Origin: Suilimivivens sp963650485
Lineage (GTDB): Bacteria > Bacillota > Clostridia > Lachnospirales > Lachnospiraceae
Reading direction: 5' to 3'
DNA: 12,697 nucleotides
Assembly (NCBI GenBank): GCA_963650485.1
Contig: CAVJLN010000068.1
Span: forward strand, 1 to 12,697
Shown: piece by piece, positions 12,402 to 12,697 of the stretch
How the letters are laid out: the number at the start of each line of letters is the position of its first letter
Numbering within the stretch: the stretch's first letter is position 1
Notes under the pieces: generated by a model
Database searches by the model: none
What the model was told of the DNA's origin: nothing
Seen by the model: the letters and a program-made list of their open reading frames with translations, nothing else
Made by a program: the position numbers and the translations under genes

Positions 12402-12697
12402 ATGCAAGAACCGATTATATCTGAAGAACAGTGGCTTAGAGTACAGGAACTGAGAAAACACCGCCGCCGTCCTACAGCAACAGGAAGACAAAGCTTGTTT
12501 TCAGGTTTGGTATATTGTCCTGATTGTGGAGCTAAATTACACTTTTGTGCGGCGAAAAGCCTTAAACGAAATCAAGAATTTTGGCGATGCTCCAATTACA
12601 AAAGCGGCAGAGGTGAGTGCCAAATTCACTATATCCGTGATATGGTACTGGAGCAGATTATACTTGAATCCATAAGGAACTTGGCAGATTTTGTAAA
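12402..12697 (+). pseudogene. C-terminal part of a large serine recombinase, N-terminus missing, runs off the window
   Basis: From 12402 the frame stays open to the window edge (98 codons). It reads first EPIISEEQWLRVQELRKHRR, the end of the recombinase DNA-binding domain. A zinc ribbon follows, with CPDC in GLVYCPDCGAKLHF and then WRCSNYKSGRGECQIHYI. This order is characteristic of large serine integrases of clostridial conjugative and mobilisable elements. The N-terminal catalytic domain, normally about 300 residues before this point, is absent: an in-frame TGA lies at 12387-12389 and no ribosome binding site precedes the ATG. The fragment is therefore most likely a 5'-truncated relic, although the remainder lies outside the window. 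The four visible zinc-ligand cysteines are intact. Confidence 0.8.

Overview
The window looks like chromosomal DNA from a low-to-mid G+C Gram-positive anaerobe of the Clostridia, most likely a Lachnospiraceae-type gut bacterium. This rests on strong AGGAGG-type ribosome binding sites, sigma-A style promoters, and the gene families present: a TcdA with a cysteine cluster, a YozG-like regulator with a DUF2975 partner, a chromosomal TraX-family protein, a CmpB-like membrane protein and meso-diaminopimelate dehydrogenase. The genus cannot be fixed from what I see.

Layout. (1) Bases 1-364 hold the 3' end of an unrecognised gene. (2) 436-1188 is tcdA, a tRNA t6A-cyclising enzyme. It converges with a 3-base gap on a PaaI-type hotdog thioesterase (1192-1626, minus). 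(3) 1805-4108 is a minus-strand cluster: a DUF2975 membrane protein, a small YozG-like HTH regulator and a large DUF4153/DUF4173-like membrane protein. It is read from a good promoter at about 4204-4232 and ended by an intrinsic terminator at 1746-1778. (4) 4109-4442 is a 334-base divergent regulatory region with a candidate three-half-site operator. (5) 4443-5778 is an alpha/beta-hydrolase esterase overlapping a dCMP-deaminase-family gene by 8 bases. (6) 5902-9123 is carB (carbamoyl-phosphate synthase large subunit) with its own promoter. It is interrupted by a 327-base run of N, and no carA is nearby. (7) 9163-11000 holds a TraX-family membrane protein and a CmpB-like membrane protein. (8) 11049-12035 is ddh, with its own promoter. 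(9) From about 12084 to the window end lies a scrap-yard of mobile DNA: the C-terminal part of an Rpn-family nuclease, a minus-strand fragment resembling a small phage tail-assembly protein, and the C-terminal part of a large serine recombinase running off the edge.

Functional themes. The dCMP deaminase and carB both serve pyrimidine nucleotide supply. ddh makes meso-diaminopimelate for lysine and peptidoglycan. tcdA matures tRNA. The regulator/membrane cluster looks like a self-contained envelope-associated module of unknown function.

Repeats. An 11-base element, GAATAGTTACC, occurs in three intergenic sites (375, 1645, 3325). At the last site it forms a perfect palindrome with its mirror copy. 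A second perfect 11-base-arm palindrome lies at 1710-1732. I see no rRNA, tRNA or CRISPR array. The most interesting parts are the regulator/membrane module with its operator-like half-sites, the dispersed palindromic repeat, and the layered mobile-element remnants at the right end.
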